Origin: Aquamicrobium sp.
GTDB lineage: Bacteria > Pseudomonadota > Alphaproteobacteria > Rhizobiales > Rhizobiaceae
DNA length: 8,450 bases
NCBI GenBank assembly: GCA_014860725.1
Contig: JACZJD010000641.1
Span: forward strand, 1-8,450
Direction: 5' to 3'
The stretch's first letter is position 1; the number at the start of each line of letters is the position of its first letter. The notes beneath the pieces are model-generated. The model had not been told where the DNA came from. It searched no databases and was given only the letters and a program-made list of their open reading frames with translations. A program made the translations under genes and the position numbers. Below, one piece after another: positions 1-7,422 of the stretch.

Positions 1-1011
1 GGCCTGCTCGGAGGCCAGGATCTGCGGCCGCTCCAGCGTCGGCGGCTCGCGCGTCACCTTCTCGCCGCGGGCGCGGCGGCGCGACCAGCCGGCGACGAGC
101 TGCGCCTCCTTGACGCCGGCGATGGACGGCGACGGCGCGACGGCCTTGCTCTGGCTGCCGGCGAGGGCGGCCGAGAACGCGCTTTCGTAGGTGGCCTGAT
201 AGCTGCGGTAGGCGACCTCGAGCTTCTCCGGTCGTGTCGTCGGCGGGCAGGCCGCGGTCGGCTCGAAGGTCCTGCCGGGCTCGGCGACGCGGTTGAAGAC
301 GTAGCGCCTCTCGCAGACGTCGACCTTCGGCGGCACCCGGGTGATCTCGAAGTGGTCGTAGCCTTCCTTCAGCATCTTCCAGAACTCGTAGTTCGGGTCG
401 TCCTTGTAGCGGGCCATGTTGGCCGCCGTCATGCGGAAGGGAAAGGCCTGGATCTGGAACTCGGTCTGCCCGCCCTTGAAGGCGTCGCGGGCGAAGGCGT
501 AGATCTGCTCGACCTGCTCGTCGGTCATGGAATAGCAGCCGGCCGAGGAGCATGCGCCGTGCACCATCAGGTGCTGCCCGGTGCGGCCGTGGGCGCGGTC
601 GTAGGCGTTGGGGAAGCCGATGTTGAACGACAGGTGATAGCTCGACTTCGGGTTCATCTGGTGCGGCCGCACCGTGTAGAAGCCCTCCGGCGCCTGCCGG
701 TCGCCCTCGGTGAATTTCGGCCCGAGCCGGCCCGACCACTTGCAGATGTCGTAGGAGGCGGCGAGGTCGTAGCGGCCGTTGTCCTTCTGCTTCCAGATTT
801 CGAGCTTGTTCTCTTCCTTGAAGATGCGCGCCATGATCGGCGACGTCGTCGTCATGCCCTTGGCGCGCATGGACTGCACCAGCTCGGGCGGAAGCTGCTT
901 GTTCGCCTTGGGCGAGACGTCGCCCAGCGTCGCCTCGGTGCACCCGGCAAGGGCGCCCGCGAGGGCGATGGCGGCAACGACAAGACCGGCGCGTGCGAAG
1001 CTCGTTTTCAT
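1..1011 (-). CDS. YafK-type L,D-transpeptidase family lipoprotein (3' end outside window)
   Basis: This is a YkuD-fold cysteine enzyme of the YafK/COG3034 kind, which forms or cuts peptide links at peptidoglycan meso-diaminopimelate in the periplasm. The start MKTSFARAG gives an n-region, a hydrophobic stretch and a lipobox LAGC with Cys24, so it should be a lipoprotein. In-frame ATGs 3, 8 and 10 codons upstream are possible starts but would only lengthen the n-region. The catalytic domain covers roughly residues 50-190. Visible blocks are CKWSGRLGPK, EGDRQAPEGFY, SYHLSFNIGFPNAYDRAHGR and the active-site motif HGACSSAGCYSM, with His151 and the catalytic Cys159. After about residue 200 the sequence is polar, low in recognisable motifs and contains two more cysteines (DVCERR, TAACPP). 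The frame is open to base 1, so at least 337 residues are coded and the end is missing. In Brucella and Agrobacterium, L,D-transpeptidases tether outer-membrane beta-barrels to peptidoglycan; E. coli YafK instead removes Lpp. Which activity applies here cannot be told from sequence. The gene lies 214 bases downstream of accA. Confidence 0.9.
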   Translation of the reverse strand, partial: MKTSFARAGLVVAAIALAGALAGCTEATLGDVSPKANKQLPPELVQSMRAKGMTTTSPIMARIFKEENKLEIWKQKDNGRYDLAASYDICKWSGRLGPKFTEGDRQAPEGFYTVRPHQMNPKSSYHLSFNIGFPNAYDRAHGRTGQHLMVHGACSSAGCYSMTDEQVEQIYAFARDAFKGGQTEFQIQAFPFRMTAANMARYKDDPNYEFWKMLKEGYDHFEITRVPPKVDVCERRYVFNRVAEPGRTFEPTAACPPTTRPEKLEVAYRSYQATYESAFSAALAGSQSKAVAPSPSIAGVKEAQLVAGWSRRRARGEKVTREPPTLERPQILASEQA

Positions 1012-1225
1012 CGGAATGCGGATCATGCTTTCATTCATGGATGCCGGGGCCCGTCCGTCCCCGAACCCGTCCTGCCCCTGACCCGACCATGGCGGGTTAA
1101 CCTTGAAATTCCCTTACCGCAATCTTTACCAAATGCCGCTCACGCGAAAGTCATTGCATGCGCACGACCATTGAGCGGACGGGCGCGGCAAATTTGTGGC
1201 GAAAAGGTGGATGCGGCAGCCTGTC
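1012..1225. other. accA to L,D-transpeptidase intergenic region with TTAACC-like repeats
   Basis: This 214-base gap shows no plausible gene. It is locally AT-richer than its flanks. It carries three similar elements on the plus strand: TTAACC at 1097-1102, TTACC at 1114-1118 and TTTACC at 1125-1130. They lie 85-120 bases upstream of the transpeptidase start. TTAACC resembles the half-site of the cell-cycle regulator CtrA in Rhizobiales, but the canonical spaced TTAA pair (seven bases between) is not present. I found no convincing -35/-10 pair. The gap length and AT content suggest the transpeptidase promoter is here. Confidence 0.3.
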
Positions 1226-1236
1226 CTACAGGCTGC
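1204..1236 (-). terminator. stem-loop at the 3' end of accA, weak terminator candidate
   Basis: A perfect 9-bp inverted repeat, GCAGCCTGT at 1216-1224 and ACAGGCTGC at 1228-1236, is separated by three bases and overlaps the last codons and the TAG stop of accA. Read on the minus strand, the stem is followed about eight bases later by a run of only four T (1204-1207), so it is at best a weak intrinsic terminator. It could instead protect the 3' end of the transcript. An overlap with the coding end is unusual for a strong terminator. Confidence 0.35.
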
Positions 1237-2176
1237 GGCCCATGGCGAGGAATTTCTCGCGGCGGTGCTCGCGATAGTCCATCGGCGCGCGCTGGAGGTC
1301 GGCGAAGCCGCGGGCGATCTGGTCGCCGGTGGCCTTGATGACCGTCTCCTGGCCGCGATGCGCGCCGCCGAGCGGCTCGGGGATGATGCCGTCGATGATC
1401 TTGAGCTCGAGCAGGTCCTGCGCCGTGATCTTCATCGAGGTGGCGGCGTCCTTCGAGCGGGTGGTGTCGCGCCACAGGATCGAGGCCGCGCCCTCGGGCG
1501 AGATCACCGAATAGATCGAATGCTCCAGCATGTAGACGTGGTTGGCGACGGCGATGGCGATGGCGCCGCCCGAGCCGCCCTCGCCGATCACCACGGCGAC
1601 GTTCGGCACCTTGAGGCCGAGGCAGGCCTCGGTGGAGCGGGCGATGGCCTCGGCCTGGCCGCGCTCCTCCGCGCCGATGCCGGGATAGGCGCCGGCAGTG
1701 TCGACGAGGCTGACCACGGGGATGGCGAAGCGGTCGGCGAGCTCCATGACGCGCACGGCCTTGCGGTAGCCCTCGGGCCGGGCGCTGCCGAAATTGTGCT
1801 TCAGCCGCGTCTGGGTGTCGTTGCCCTTCTCCAGCCCCAGCACCGCGACCGGCTCGCCGCGGAAGCGCGCGAAGCCGGCCACCAACGCCTGGTCCTCGGC
1901 GAAGGCGCGGTCGCCGGCCAGCGGCGTGAAGTCGGTGAACAGCGCCCGCACGTAATCGAGGCAGTGCGGCCGGTCGGGATGGCGCGCCACCTGCACCTTC
2001 TGCCACGGCGTCAGCTGGCGGTAGATGTCGCGCAGCGCCTCCTGCGAACGCTTCTCCAGCCGGGCGATCTCGTCGGCGACGTCGACGGCCTCGCCGCTCT
2101 CCGTCAGCTTCTTCAGCTCCAGGATTTTGCCTTCGAGGTCGGCGACCGGCTTTTCGAAATCGAGATAATTGAACAT
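1226..2176 (-). CDS. accA: acetyl-CoA carboxylase carboxyltransferase subunit alpha
   Basis: AccA is one half of the carboxyltransferase that moves the carboxyl group from biotin on AccB to acetyl-CoA, giving malonyl-CoA for fatty acid synthesis. It works in the cytoplasm as an alpha2beta2 complex with AccD. The 316-residue length matches the family (about 315-320). The start [18 protein letters not shown] is typical, followed by a helical N-terminal part (to about residue 55) and the crotonase-like domain. Family motifs visible are RPEGYRKA (133-140), DTAGAYPG (159-166), the glycine-rich oxyanion-hole segment GEGGSGGA (198-205) and [11 protein letters not shown] (225-235). A GGCGG tract just before the ATG is a plausible ribosome-binding site. 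The gene follows xerD on the same strand after 97 bases, so the two may be co-transcribed. No zinc ribbon is expected, because that lies on AccD. Nothing looks damaged. Confidence 0.98.
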   Translation of the reverse strand: MFNYLDFEKPVADLEGKILELKKLTESGEAVDVADEIARLEKRSQEALRDIYRQLTPWQKVQVARHPDRPHCLDYVRALFTDFTPLAGDRAFAEDQALVAGFARFRGEPVAVLGLEKGNDTQTRLKHNFGSARPEGYRKAVRVMELADRFAIPVVSLVDTAGAYPGIGAEERGQAEAIARSTEACLGLKVPNVAVVIGEGGSGGAIAIAVANHVYMLEHSIYSVISPEGAASILWRDTTRSKDAATSMKITAQDLLELKIIDGIIPEPLGGAHRGQETVIKATGDQIARGFADLQRAPMDYREHRREKFLAMGRSL

Positions 2177-2273
2177 CCGCCGTGATGGTTCCGAACGCGG
2201 GGTCGAGGTCTGAAAGGCCGCCGTAAGACGGCTTTCGCGAGCAAAAACTGCGCTTCACATAGCGGCAGCGGGC

Positions 2274-3188
2274 CTAGTCGGCAAGCGGGTGATGGCGGCC
2301 GACCAGCTCGGCCAGCCGGTTTTCGAGCACGTGGGTGTAGATTTGCGTGGTCGATATGTCGGAATGGCCGAGAAGCTGCTGCACGGCGCGCAGGTCGGCG
2401 CCGTTCTGCAGCAGATGGCTGGCAAAGGCGTGGCGCAGCACGTGCGGCGACACCTTGGACGCGGGCACGCCGGCGCGGCCGGCGAGCGCCTTCAACTCGC
2501 GCGCGAAGACCTGGCGCGGCAGATGGCCGCTCTCCGACGGCGAGGGAAACAGGAACGGGCTTTCCGCGAGCTCCGGCCGCGCCGCGCGTGCGGCGAGCCA
2601 GTCCGTGAGCGCCGCCCGCGCCGCGTGCGACAGCGGCACCATACGCTCCTTCGCCCCCTTGCCGCGCACGATGAAGAAGCGCTCGCTGCGCAGCGCCACG
2701 GTGACGGGAAGCGCCACCAGCTCCGAGACGCGCAGGCCGGTGGCGTAGAGCGTCTCGACCAGGGCGTGCAGCCGGCAGGCGGCGAGGTATGACGGCCCGT
2801 CGCCGGCCTCGCGCTTCTCGGTCTCGGCGCGGGCGATCAGGCGGGCGACGGCGTCCTCGCGCATGGTCCTGGGCAGCGCCCGCTCCTTGCGCGGCGCGTC
2901 CACCGTGCCGGTCGGGTCGTCGGCCCGCAGGCCCTCGGCATAGAGGAAGCGGAAGAACTGGCGCAGCGACGACAGCTTGCGCGCCTGCGAGGTGGGCGCG
3001 AAGCCGCGCCGCGCCACATCGTCGAGGAAGGCGCGGATGTCGTCGCTTCCCGCCTCGGCCAGCCGGCCGCCGAGGAAGGCCGCGGCGTCCTCCAGGTCGC
3101 GGCGGTAGGCGGCGAGCGTGTTGTCGCTCGCGCCGCGCTCGGCGCTCATCATCTCGAGAAAGGCTTCCAGCCTGACGGCCGTGCTCAT
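2274..3188 (-). CDS. xerD: site-specific tyrosine recombinase XerD
   Basis: XerD works with XerC at the dif site, under FtsK control, to resolve chromosome dimers at division. The 304 residues hold an N-terminal SAM-like core-binding domain (about 5-90) and a C-terminal catalytic domain (about 105-300). All six catalytic residues are readable: Arg153 (ATGLRVSE), Lys177 (RGKGAKER), His249 and Arg252 ([12 protein letters not shown]), His275 (LLGHSDIST) and the nucleophile Tyr284 (TQIYTH). Their spacing equals that of E. coli XerD. The ATG is preceded by AAGGAG six bases upstream, which supports the start. It is divergent from the small plus-strand gene at 3308 and sits upstream of accA. XerC is the close paralogue; the immediate accA neighbour and the sequence favour XerD. 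This is a housekeeping recombinase and not evidence of a mobile element: no att sites or phage genes are nearby. Confidence 0.95.
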   Translation of the reverse strand: MSTAVRLEAFLEMMSAERGASDNTLAAYRRDLEDAAAFLGGRLAEAGSDDIRAFLDDVARRGFAPTSQARKLSSLRQFFRFLYAEGLRADDPTGTVDAPRKERALPRTMREDAVARLIARAETEKREAGDGPSYLAACRLHALVETLYATGLRVSELVALPVTVALRSERFFIVRGKGAKERMVPLSHAARAALTDWLAARAARPELAESPFLFPSPSESGHLPRQVFARELKALAGRAGVPASKVSPHVLRHAFASHLLQNGADLRAVQQLLGHSDISTTQIYTHVLENRLAELVGRHHPLAD

Positions 3189-3307
3189 GTGCGGCTCCTT
3201 CGCTTGGCTGCCGACCCTGCCACGAACCGATTGCCGAAAGGTGAAGCGGGGTCGCGCGGGAACCCGCCGCGGCAGCGGCGCGTTAACGGATCGAAAGGAA
3301 TACGGTC

Positions 3308-3643
3308 ATGGAACACATCGCTGCTTTCCTGCTGATCGTCGGATGCTCGCCCGATCTCGCCGAGTGCCGCGAGGTGCCGGCGCCGACGGCGATCTACGAG
3401 ACCATCGAGGATTGCGAGGCCGAGCGCCCCGCGTTCGCGGCCGCGCATGAAAAGGCGGCCCCGCGCATGTTCGTGCAGTGCTTCGAGGTCGATCCGCTGC
3501 TGACGGAGACCGATGCCGAGATCGTCTGGGACGTCACGGCGGACGGGAAACTTACAGCCTCCGTGGAACCATATGCGTCACCGGAAGTTCTGGTCGCGTC
3601 GAACCGCGGCGGCAACGACGTCGAAGCCGTGGCGCGCCGCTAG
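3308..3643 (+). CDS. uncharacterised small four-cysteine protein
   Basis: I do not recognise a named family. The 111-residue product begins MEHIAAFLLIVGCSPDLAEC and has four cysteines at 13, 20, 36 and 58, the first three in C-x6-C-x15-C spacing. A Tyr-Glu-Thr-Ile-Glu-Asp-Cys stretch (30-36) precedes an acidic/Ala segment. A second half (60-111) is acidic to about residue 75 and then looks beta-rich, with a Gly-Gly-Asn tail. The N-terminus is hydrophobic over about residues 4-12 but lacks any Lys or Arg, so it is not a standard signal peptide; the cysteines would make sense if the protein were exported. AAGGAA about nine bases before the ATG is a good ribosome-binding site. Third-position GC bias matches real genes of the window, and opposing frames are shorter. 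It is divergent from xerD (119-base gap) and 70 bases upstream of the glycine-zipper gene. I recall similar small proteins beside xerD in Rhizobiales, but cannot verify this here. Confidence 0.75.
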   Translation: MEHIAAFLLIVGCSPDLAECREVPAPTAIYETIEDCEAERPAFAAAHEKAAPRMFVQCFEVDPLLTETDAEIVWDVTADGKLTASVEPYASPEVLVASNRGGNDVEAVARR

Positions 3644-3713
3644 GACTTGATCGCACCACATCTTCCGGTCATGTTCTGGCGGGAAGGGTCCCCCGAATGT
3701 CATGGAGGCACGG

Positions 3714-3980
3714 ATGAAGAAATTGATGATCGCAGCCGCATCGGTACTGATGCTGGGCGGTTTGGTGTCTGGCTGCACCACGGCCGAGCAGACCGCCGTC
3801 GGCGGCGCGGCAGCGGGTGCGGCGATCGGCGGACTGGCTACGGGTCGCGGCAGCGGCGCGGTGGCGGGCGCCCTGATCGGCGGGACCGCCGGCTACCTGA
3901 TCGGCCGCTCGGCGGACCGGCCGGGCTGGTGCCGCTACCGCGACGAGTACGGCCGCATCTACGAGGCGCGCTGCCGCTAG
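3714..3980 (+). CDS. glycine-zipper lipoprotein
   Basis: This 88-residue protein starts MKKLMIAAASVLMLGGLVSGC: a basic n-region, a hydrophobic core and a lipobox LVSGC with Cys21, so it should be lipidated and held in the outer or inner membrane. Residues about 30-70 form a glycine-zipper repeat of small residues (VGGAAAGAAIGGLATG, then GAVAGALIGGTAGYLIG), which can pack as two short membrane-spanning helices. The tail (71-88) is polar with Trp, Tyr and two cysteines (GWCRYRDEYGR, ARC). Such glycine-zipper 2TM lipoproteins (SlyB/OsmB-like in outline) are linked to envelope stability and osmotic stress, but the precise role is unknown. I chose the ATG at 3714 because GGAGG at 3704-3708 is correctly spaced before it; an ATG at 3702 would add four residues and has no good site. 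The gene ends just before a strong terminator. Confidence 0.88.
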   Translation: MKKLMIAAASVLMLGGLVSGCTTAEQTAVGGAAAGAAIGGLATGRGSGAVAGALIGGTAGYLIGRSADRPGWCRYRDEYGRIYEARCR

Positions 3981-4003
3981 GCGTTGCCTCCCGGGTGAAT
4001 GCG

Positions 4004-4033
4004 AAAGGGAGCCGCAAGGCTCCCTTTTCCTTT
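4004..4033 (+). terminator. rho-independent terminator of the glycine-zipper gene, possibly bidirectional
   Basis: A perfect 10-bp stem, AAAGGGAGCC at 4004-4013 and GGCTCCCTTT at 4018-4027, encloses a GCAA loop, a GNRA tetraloop, and is followed by a T-rich tract (TTTTCCTTT, 4025-4033). It begins 23 bases after the plus-strand stop codon. The stem's own A and T ends allow it to act in the minus direction too, where it would lie about 37 bases after the xylG stop, so it probably insulates the two convergent units. Confidence 0.9.
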
Positions 4034-4063
4034 GCCCGCTTGCCGCGTCCGTCCGGGCGGCCG

Positions 4064-4849
<786 letters not shown>

Positions 4850-4853
4850 GGCG

Positions 4854-4862
4854 GTTCCTCCC
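4854..4862 (-). promoter_or_regulatory. xylG ribosome-binding site overlapping the xylH stop codon
   Basis: Read on the minus strand, GGGAGGAAC lies four bases before the xylG ATG, and its first G is also the last base of the xylH TAG stop. Ribosomes finishing xylH therefore stop on the xylG site, which favours translational coupling. The same nine-base sequence precedes xylH (6177-6185) and xylF (7347-7355). Confidence 0.8.
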
Positions 4863-6172
4863 TATCCCACCCGGCGGCGATAGACGGTGTCGAGCCACAC
4901 GGCGATGACGAGCGCGAGGCCGACGACGATGTTCTGCAAGGGCGTGTCGACGCCGAGCAGGATCATGCCCGAGGCGAGCGACTGCATCAGGACAGCGCCC
5001 AGCATCGCGCCGGCGATGGTGCCGACGCCGCCCGACAGCGACGTGCCGCCGATGACGGCCGCGGCGATGACCAGCAGCTCGTCGAGCGTGCCTTGCGCGT
5101 TGGTGGCGGCGTTGAGGCGTGCGGTCGAGATCATGCCGCCGATGGCCGCCAGCCCGCCCATAATCATGAAGATCTTCATCGTCACCCAGCGGGTGTTGAT
5201 GCCGGCGAGCGTCGCCGCCTCCGGGTTGCCGCCGATGGCGAAGACGTAGCGGCCGAAGCGGGTGCGCGTGGCGACGAAGGTCATGACGATGCCGACGCCG
5301 AGCGCGATCAGCACCGGCACGGCGATGCCGTGGGCGATGAATACGTTCTCCGGCACCTCGAGGCCCTGCGCCTGATAGTAGCGGCGCACGATGCCGACCG
5401 GCCACGGATAGGAATTGGCCACCCACACCGCGCCGAGGATCAGCGCGCAGGCGACCGCGCCGAGGAAGCCCTCGGCCCACAGCGGGCGCAGCGGGAACTT
5501 GAAGCGCTTGCGCTGCGCGCGGGCGTTGGCGAGGAGCAGCACCACCGCGGCGCAGGCCGCAAGCCCGACGATCCAGCTCCACGTCGCGCCGATGGCCCCG
5601 CCCGGGCCGCCGCCCATCAGGCGGAAGGTGGCGTCCATCGGGGCGACGGTCTGGCCGCTCGTCACCCACCAGGCGGCGCCGCGCCACACCAGCAGGCCGC
5701 CCAGCGTGACGATGAAGGCCGGCACGCCGAGATAGGCGATGACGTAGCCGTGCAGCGCGCCGATCGTGACGCCGACCGCGAGGCCGGCGAGCGCGGCGAG
5801 CACCCAGATCGCCGGATGGCCGAAGCCGAGCAGGCCCGGCAGGTACTGCGCCTGGGCGACGCCCATGATCATGCCGCAGATGCCGAGGATCGAGCCGACC
5901 GACAGGTCGATGTTGCGGGTGACGATGACCAGCACCATGCCGGTCGCCATCACCGCGATGGAGGCCGACTGCACCGACAGGTTCCACAAATTGCGCGGGG
6001 TCAGGAACAGGCCGCCGGACAGGACGTGGAACACGGCCCAGATGACGAGCAGCGCGCCGATCATGCCGAGCATGCGCGTGTCGATCTCGGTTGCCTTGAG
6101 AAATCGCCCCACCGGGCCGAGTTCGCTCGCCCGTGCCCTGTCGGCGGGCGCCTGCGCCGTCGCGTCCGACAT
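4862..6172 (-). CDS. xylH: xylose-type sugar ABC transporter permease
   Basis: This is the membrane channel subunit of the importer, a BPD_transp_2 (AraH/RbsC/XylH) family protein in the inner membrane. Its 436 residues are longer than RbsC-type permeases (about 320) and E. coli XylH (393). Hydrophobic segments are seen at roughly 35-55, 68-86, 92-108, 120-142, 148-165, 198-216, 235-253, 280-300, 333-350, 364-378, 384-405 and 411-428. The family core TRNIDLSVGSILG (85-97) is clear, as is the cytoplasmic coupling region around GGNPEAATLAGIN (314-326), which contacts the ATPase. A polar basic loop RAQRKRFKF (218-226) lies between two middle helices, in the extra region typical of XylH-type permeases. 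The N-terminal 28 residues are polar and cytoplasmic. GGGAGGAAC four bases before the ATG supports the start. It follows xylF after 115 bases holding a stem-loop and precedes xylG by 12 bases. Confidence 0.92.
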   Translation of the reverse strand: MSDATAQAPADRARASELGPVGRFLKATEIDTRMLGMIGALLVIWAVFHVLSGGLFLTPRNLWNLSVQSASIAVMATGMVLVIVTRNIDLSVGSILGICGMIMGVAQAQYLPGLLGFGHPAIWVLAALAGLAVGVTIGALHGYVIAYLGVPAFIVTLGGLLVWRGAAWWVTSGQTVAPMDATFRLMGGGPGGAIGATWSWIVGLAACAAVVLLLANARAQRKRFKFPLRPLWAEGFLGAVACALILGAVWVANSYPWPVGIVRRYYQAQGLEVPENVFIAHGIAVPVLIALGVGIVMTFVATRTRFGRYVFAIGGNPEAATLAGINTRWVTMKIFMIMGGLAAIGGMISTARLNAATNAQGTLDELLVIAAAVIGGTSLSGGVGTIAGAMLGAVLMQSLASGMILLGVDTPLQNIVVGLALVIAVWLDTVYRRRVG

Positions 6173-6227
6173 GATCGTTCCTCCCGTCCGGCCGCGCCCG
6201 GCGGCCGTGTCGATCGTCCAGATTATG

Positions 6228-6258
6228 AAAACGCCGCGGCTTTCGTCAAACCGCGGCG
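6228..6258 (-). terminator. stem-loop between xylF and xylH, partial terminator or mRNA stabiliser
   Basis: CGCCGCGG (6232-6239) and CCGCGGCG (6251-6258) form an 8-bp GC stem, extended inside by three A-T pairs (TTT 6241-6243, AAA 6248-6250) around a CGTC loop with one bulged base. On the minus strand the stem is followed directly by TTTT (6228-6231). It sits about 30 bases after the xylF stop and about 55 bases before xylH. In many sugar ABC operons such a structure reduces read-through and protects the upstream mRNA, giving more binding protein than permease. That role is inferred here. Confidence 0.75.
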
Positions 6259-6287
6259 CTCGTTGCTGTCAGGCCGTGGCCCCGCGA

Positions 6288-7343
6288 TCAGTCGCAGGCC
6301 GCAACGGTGCCGGCGGCGACGCCCTGGCAGACGATCTCCTTCGACACCCAGCCGGCGTCGATGACGACGTCCAGGTTGTCCTTGGTGATCGGGTTGGGCG
6401 CGAGGAAGATCGCGTTCATCTCGACGCCGTTGGGGCCGTCGGCCCACTTCACCGCGCCCTCGACGTCCTCCATGGCGACGCCGTCGGCGAGCTGGTTGGC
6501 GATCTCGGCCGCCGCCTTGCCGAGCTCGCGCGAGTCCTTCCAGACCGAGACGGTCTGGGTGCCGAGCGCGATGCGGTTGAGCGCGGCGTGGTCGCCGTCC
6601 TGGCCGGAGACCGGCACCGAGCCGGCGAGCCCCTGCGCCTCCAGCGCGGCGATGGCGCCGCCGGCGGTGCCGTCGTTGGAGGCCACGACCGCGTCGATGT
6701 CGTTGTTGTTGGCGGTCAGGAACTGCTCCATGTTGCGCTGGGCGTTGGCCGGCAGCCAGCCGTCGGTGTAGGCCTCGCCGACATTCTTGATCTTGCCGGA
6801 ATCGATCGCCTCCTTCAGCACCTCCATCTGGCCGGCGAACAGGAAGTCGGCGTTGGGGACGGCGCCGTTGCCCTTGATGAAGACGTAGTTGCCCTCGGGC
6901 TGGACCTCGAACACGGCCCGCGCCTGCAGGCGGCCGACCTCCTTGTTGTCGAAGGTGAGGTAGAAGGCGTCGGGGTTCTCGATCAGGCGGTCGTAGCCGA
7001 CGACCGGGATGCCCTCGGCGACGGCCTTCTCGACGGCCGGGGCGATGGCGCTGGCGTCCTGGGCGAGGATGATGAGCGCGTCCGCGCCCTGGCTGATCAG
7101 CGCCTCGACGTCGGTGAGCTGCTTGGCGGCGGACGACTGCGCGTCGGCCGAGATGTAGGTGTTGCCGGCGGCTTCCAGTGCAGCCTTGATCGCCGCCTCG
7201 TCGGTCTTCCAGCGCTCCTCCTGGAAGTTGGACCAGGAGACGCCGACGGTCTTGCCCTCGGCGACGGCCGGCGCCGTCATCGTCAGCGACGTGACGACCG
7301 ATAGGGCGACGCCCGCCAGCATGGCGGTTGCAAGCTTCTTCAT
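6288..7343 (-). CDS. xylF: D-xylose-type ABC transporter periplasmic substrate-binding protein
   Basis: XylF captures the sugar in the periplasm and hands it to XylH. The 351-residue precursor has a Sec signal peptide ([11 protein letters not shown]..., cleavage likely after APAVA at Ala28). The mature part is a two-lobed periplasmic-binding fold. It matches E. coli XylF closely in several blocks: YDRLI (117-121), FYLTFDN (127-133), SGKIKNVGE (182-190), DGWLP (194-198), [16 protein letters not shown] (209-224), TAGGAI (226-231), SGQDGD (246-251) and GTQT (261-264). The only cysteines are Cys339 and Cys350 in a C-terminal tail that differs from the E. coli end, so a disulfide there is likely. 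GGGAGGAAC three bases before the ATG supports the start. It is first in the operon and preceded by a recognisable promoter and palindromic operator. Xylose is the best substrate guess; a related aldose cannot be excluded. Confidence 0.94.
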   Translation of the reverse strand: MKKLATAMLAGVALSVVTSLTMTAPAVAEGKTVGVSWSNFQEERWKTDEAAIKAALEAAGNTYISADAQSSAAKQLTDVEALISQGADALIILAQDASAIAPAVEKAVAEGIPVVGYDRLIENPDAFYLTFDNKEVGRLQARAVFEVQPEGNYVFIKGNGAVPNADFLFAGQMEVLKEAIDSGKIKNVGEAYTDGWLPANAQRNMEQFLTANNNDIDAVVASNDGTAGGAIAALEAQGLAGSVPVSGQDGDHAALNRIALGTQTVSVWKDSRELGKAAAEIANQLADGVAMEDVEGAVKWADGPNGVEMNAIFLAPNPITKDNLDVVIDAGWVSKEIVCQGVAAGTVAACD

Positions 7344-7356
7344 GATGTTCCTCCCT

Positions 7357-7371
7357 GCGCCCGCGGGGCGC
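7357..7371 (-). other. GC hairpin in the xylF leader next to the ribosome-binding site
   Basis: Read on the minus strand, GCGCCC and GGGCGC form a perfect 6-bp stem around a CGC loop, ending one base before the xylF ribosome-binding sequence GGGAGGAAC. It lies within the predicted leader of about 70 bases. It leaves the site single-stranded and may block 5'-to-3' pairing or degradation; no regulatory role can be shown from sequence. Short GC hairpins also arise by chance in DNA of this composition. Confidence 0.45.
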
Positions 7372-7401
7372 TATGGCTAGCCCTGCTGCGATGCGAAGCT
7401 A

Positions 7402-7422
7402 TTTTTTCGAGCTTCGAAAAAA
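7402..7422. promoter_or_regulatory. palindromic operator, probable ROK repressor (XylR-like) site
   Basis: TTTTTTCGA (7402-7410) and TCGAAAAAA (7414-7422) are perfect inverted repeats separated by GCT. The AT-rich arms with inner TTCGA/TCGAA are the general form of NagC/Mlc/XylR-type ROK operators. The site abuts the -10 box of the xylF promoter and covers the predicted transcription start, so bound repressor would block initiation. It lies 113 bases before the repressor gene, so autoregulation is possible. A second inverted repeat, CGAAGCT (7394-7400) with AGCTTCG (7410-7416), overlaps it. Confidence 0.75.

Noticed and set aside
2213..2235. Imperfect hairpin between xerD and accA as a xerD terminator
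   Set aside because: The core stem is only five pairs (GCCGT/ACGGC) with a bulge needed to extend it, and there is no T-run after it.
1140..2258. 372-codon minus-strand frame and a 329-codon plus-strand frame covering accA
   Set aside because: accA in its own frame matches the family from end to end; these are shifted and antisense shadows.
2274..3188. Tyrosine recombinase as a sign of an integrated element
   Set aside because: Length, catalytic spacing and the accA neighbour fit housekeeping XerD. There is no tRNA, direct-repeat att pair, excisionase or phage gene nearby.
3245..3275. GC-rich inverted repeats (GCGGG-AA-CCCGC) in the xerD divergent gap
   Set aside because: Short GC palindromes are expected by chance at this composition; no T-tract, promoter box or conserved operator form accompanies them.
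5766..7304. 512-codon plus-strand open frame opposite xylF and the start of xylH
   Set aside because: It is antisense to a clearly recognised XylF; the Val/Leu/Gly/Asp/Arg-rich composition is that of a reverse-strand shadow.
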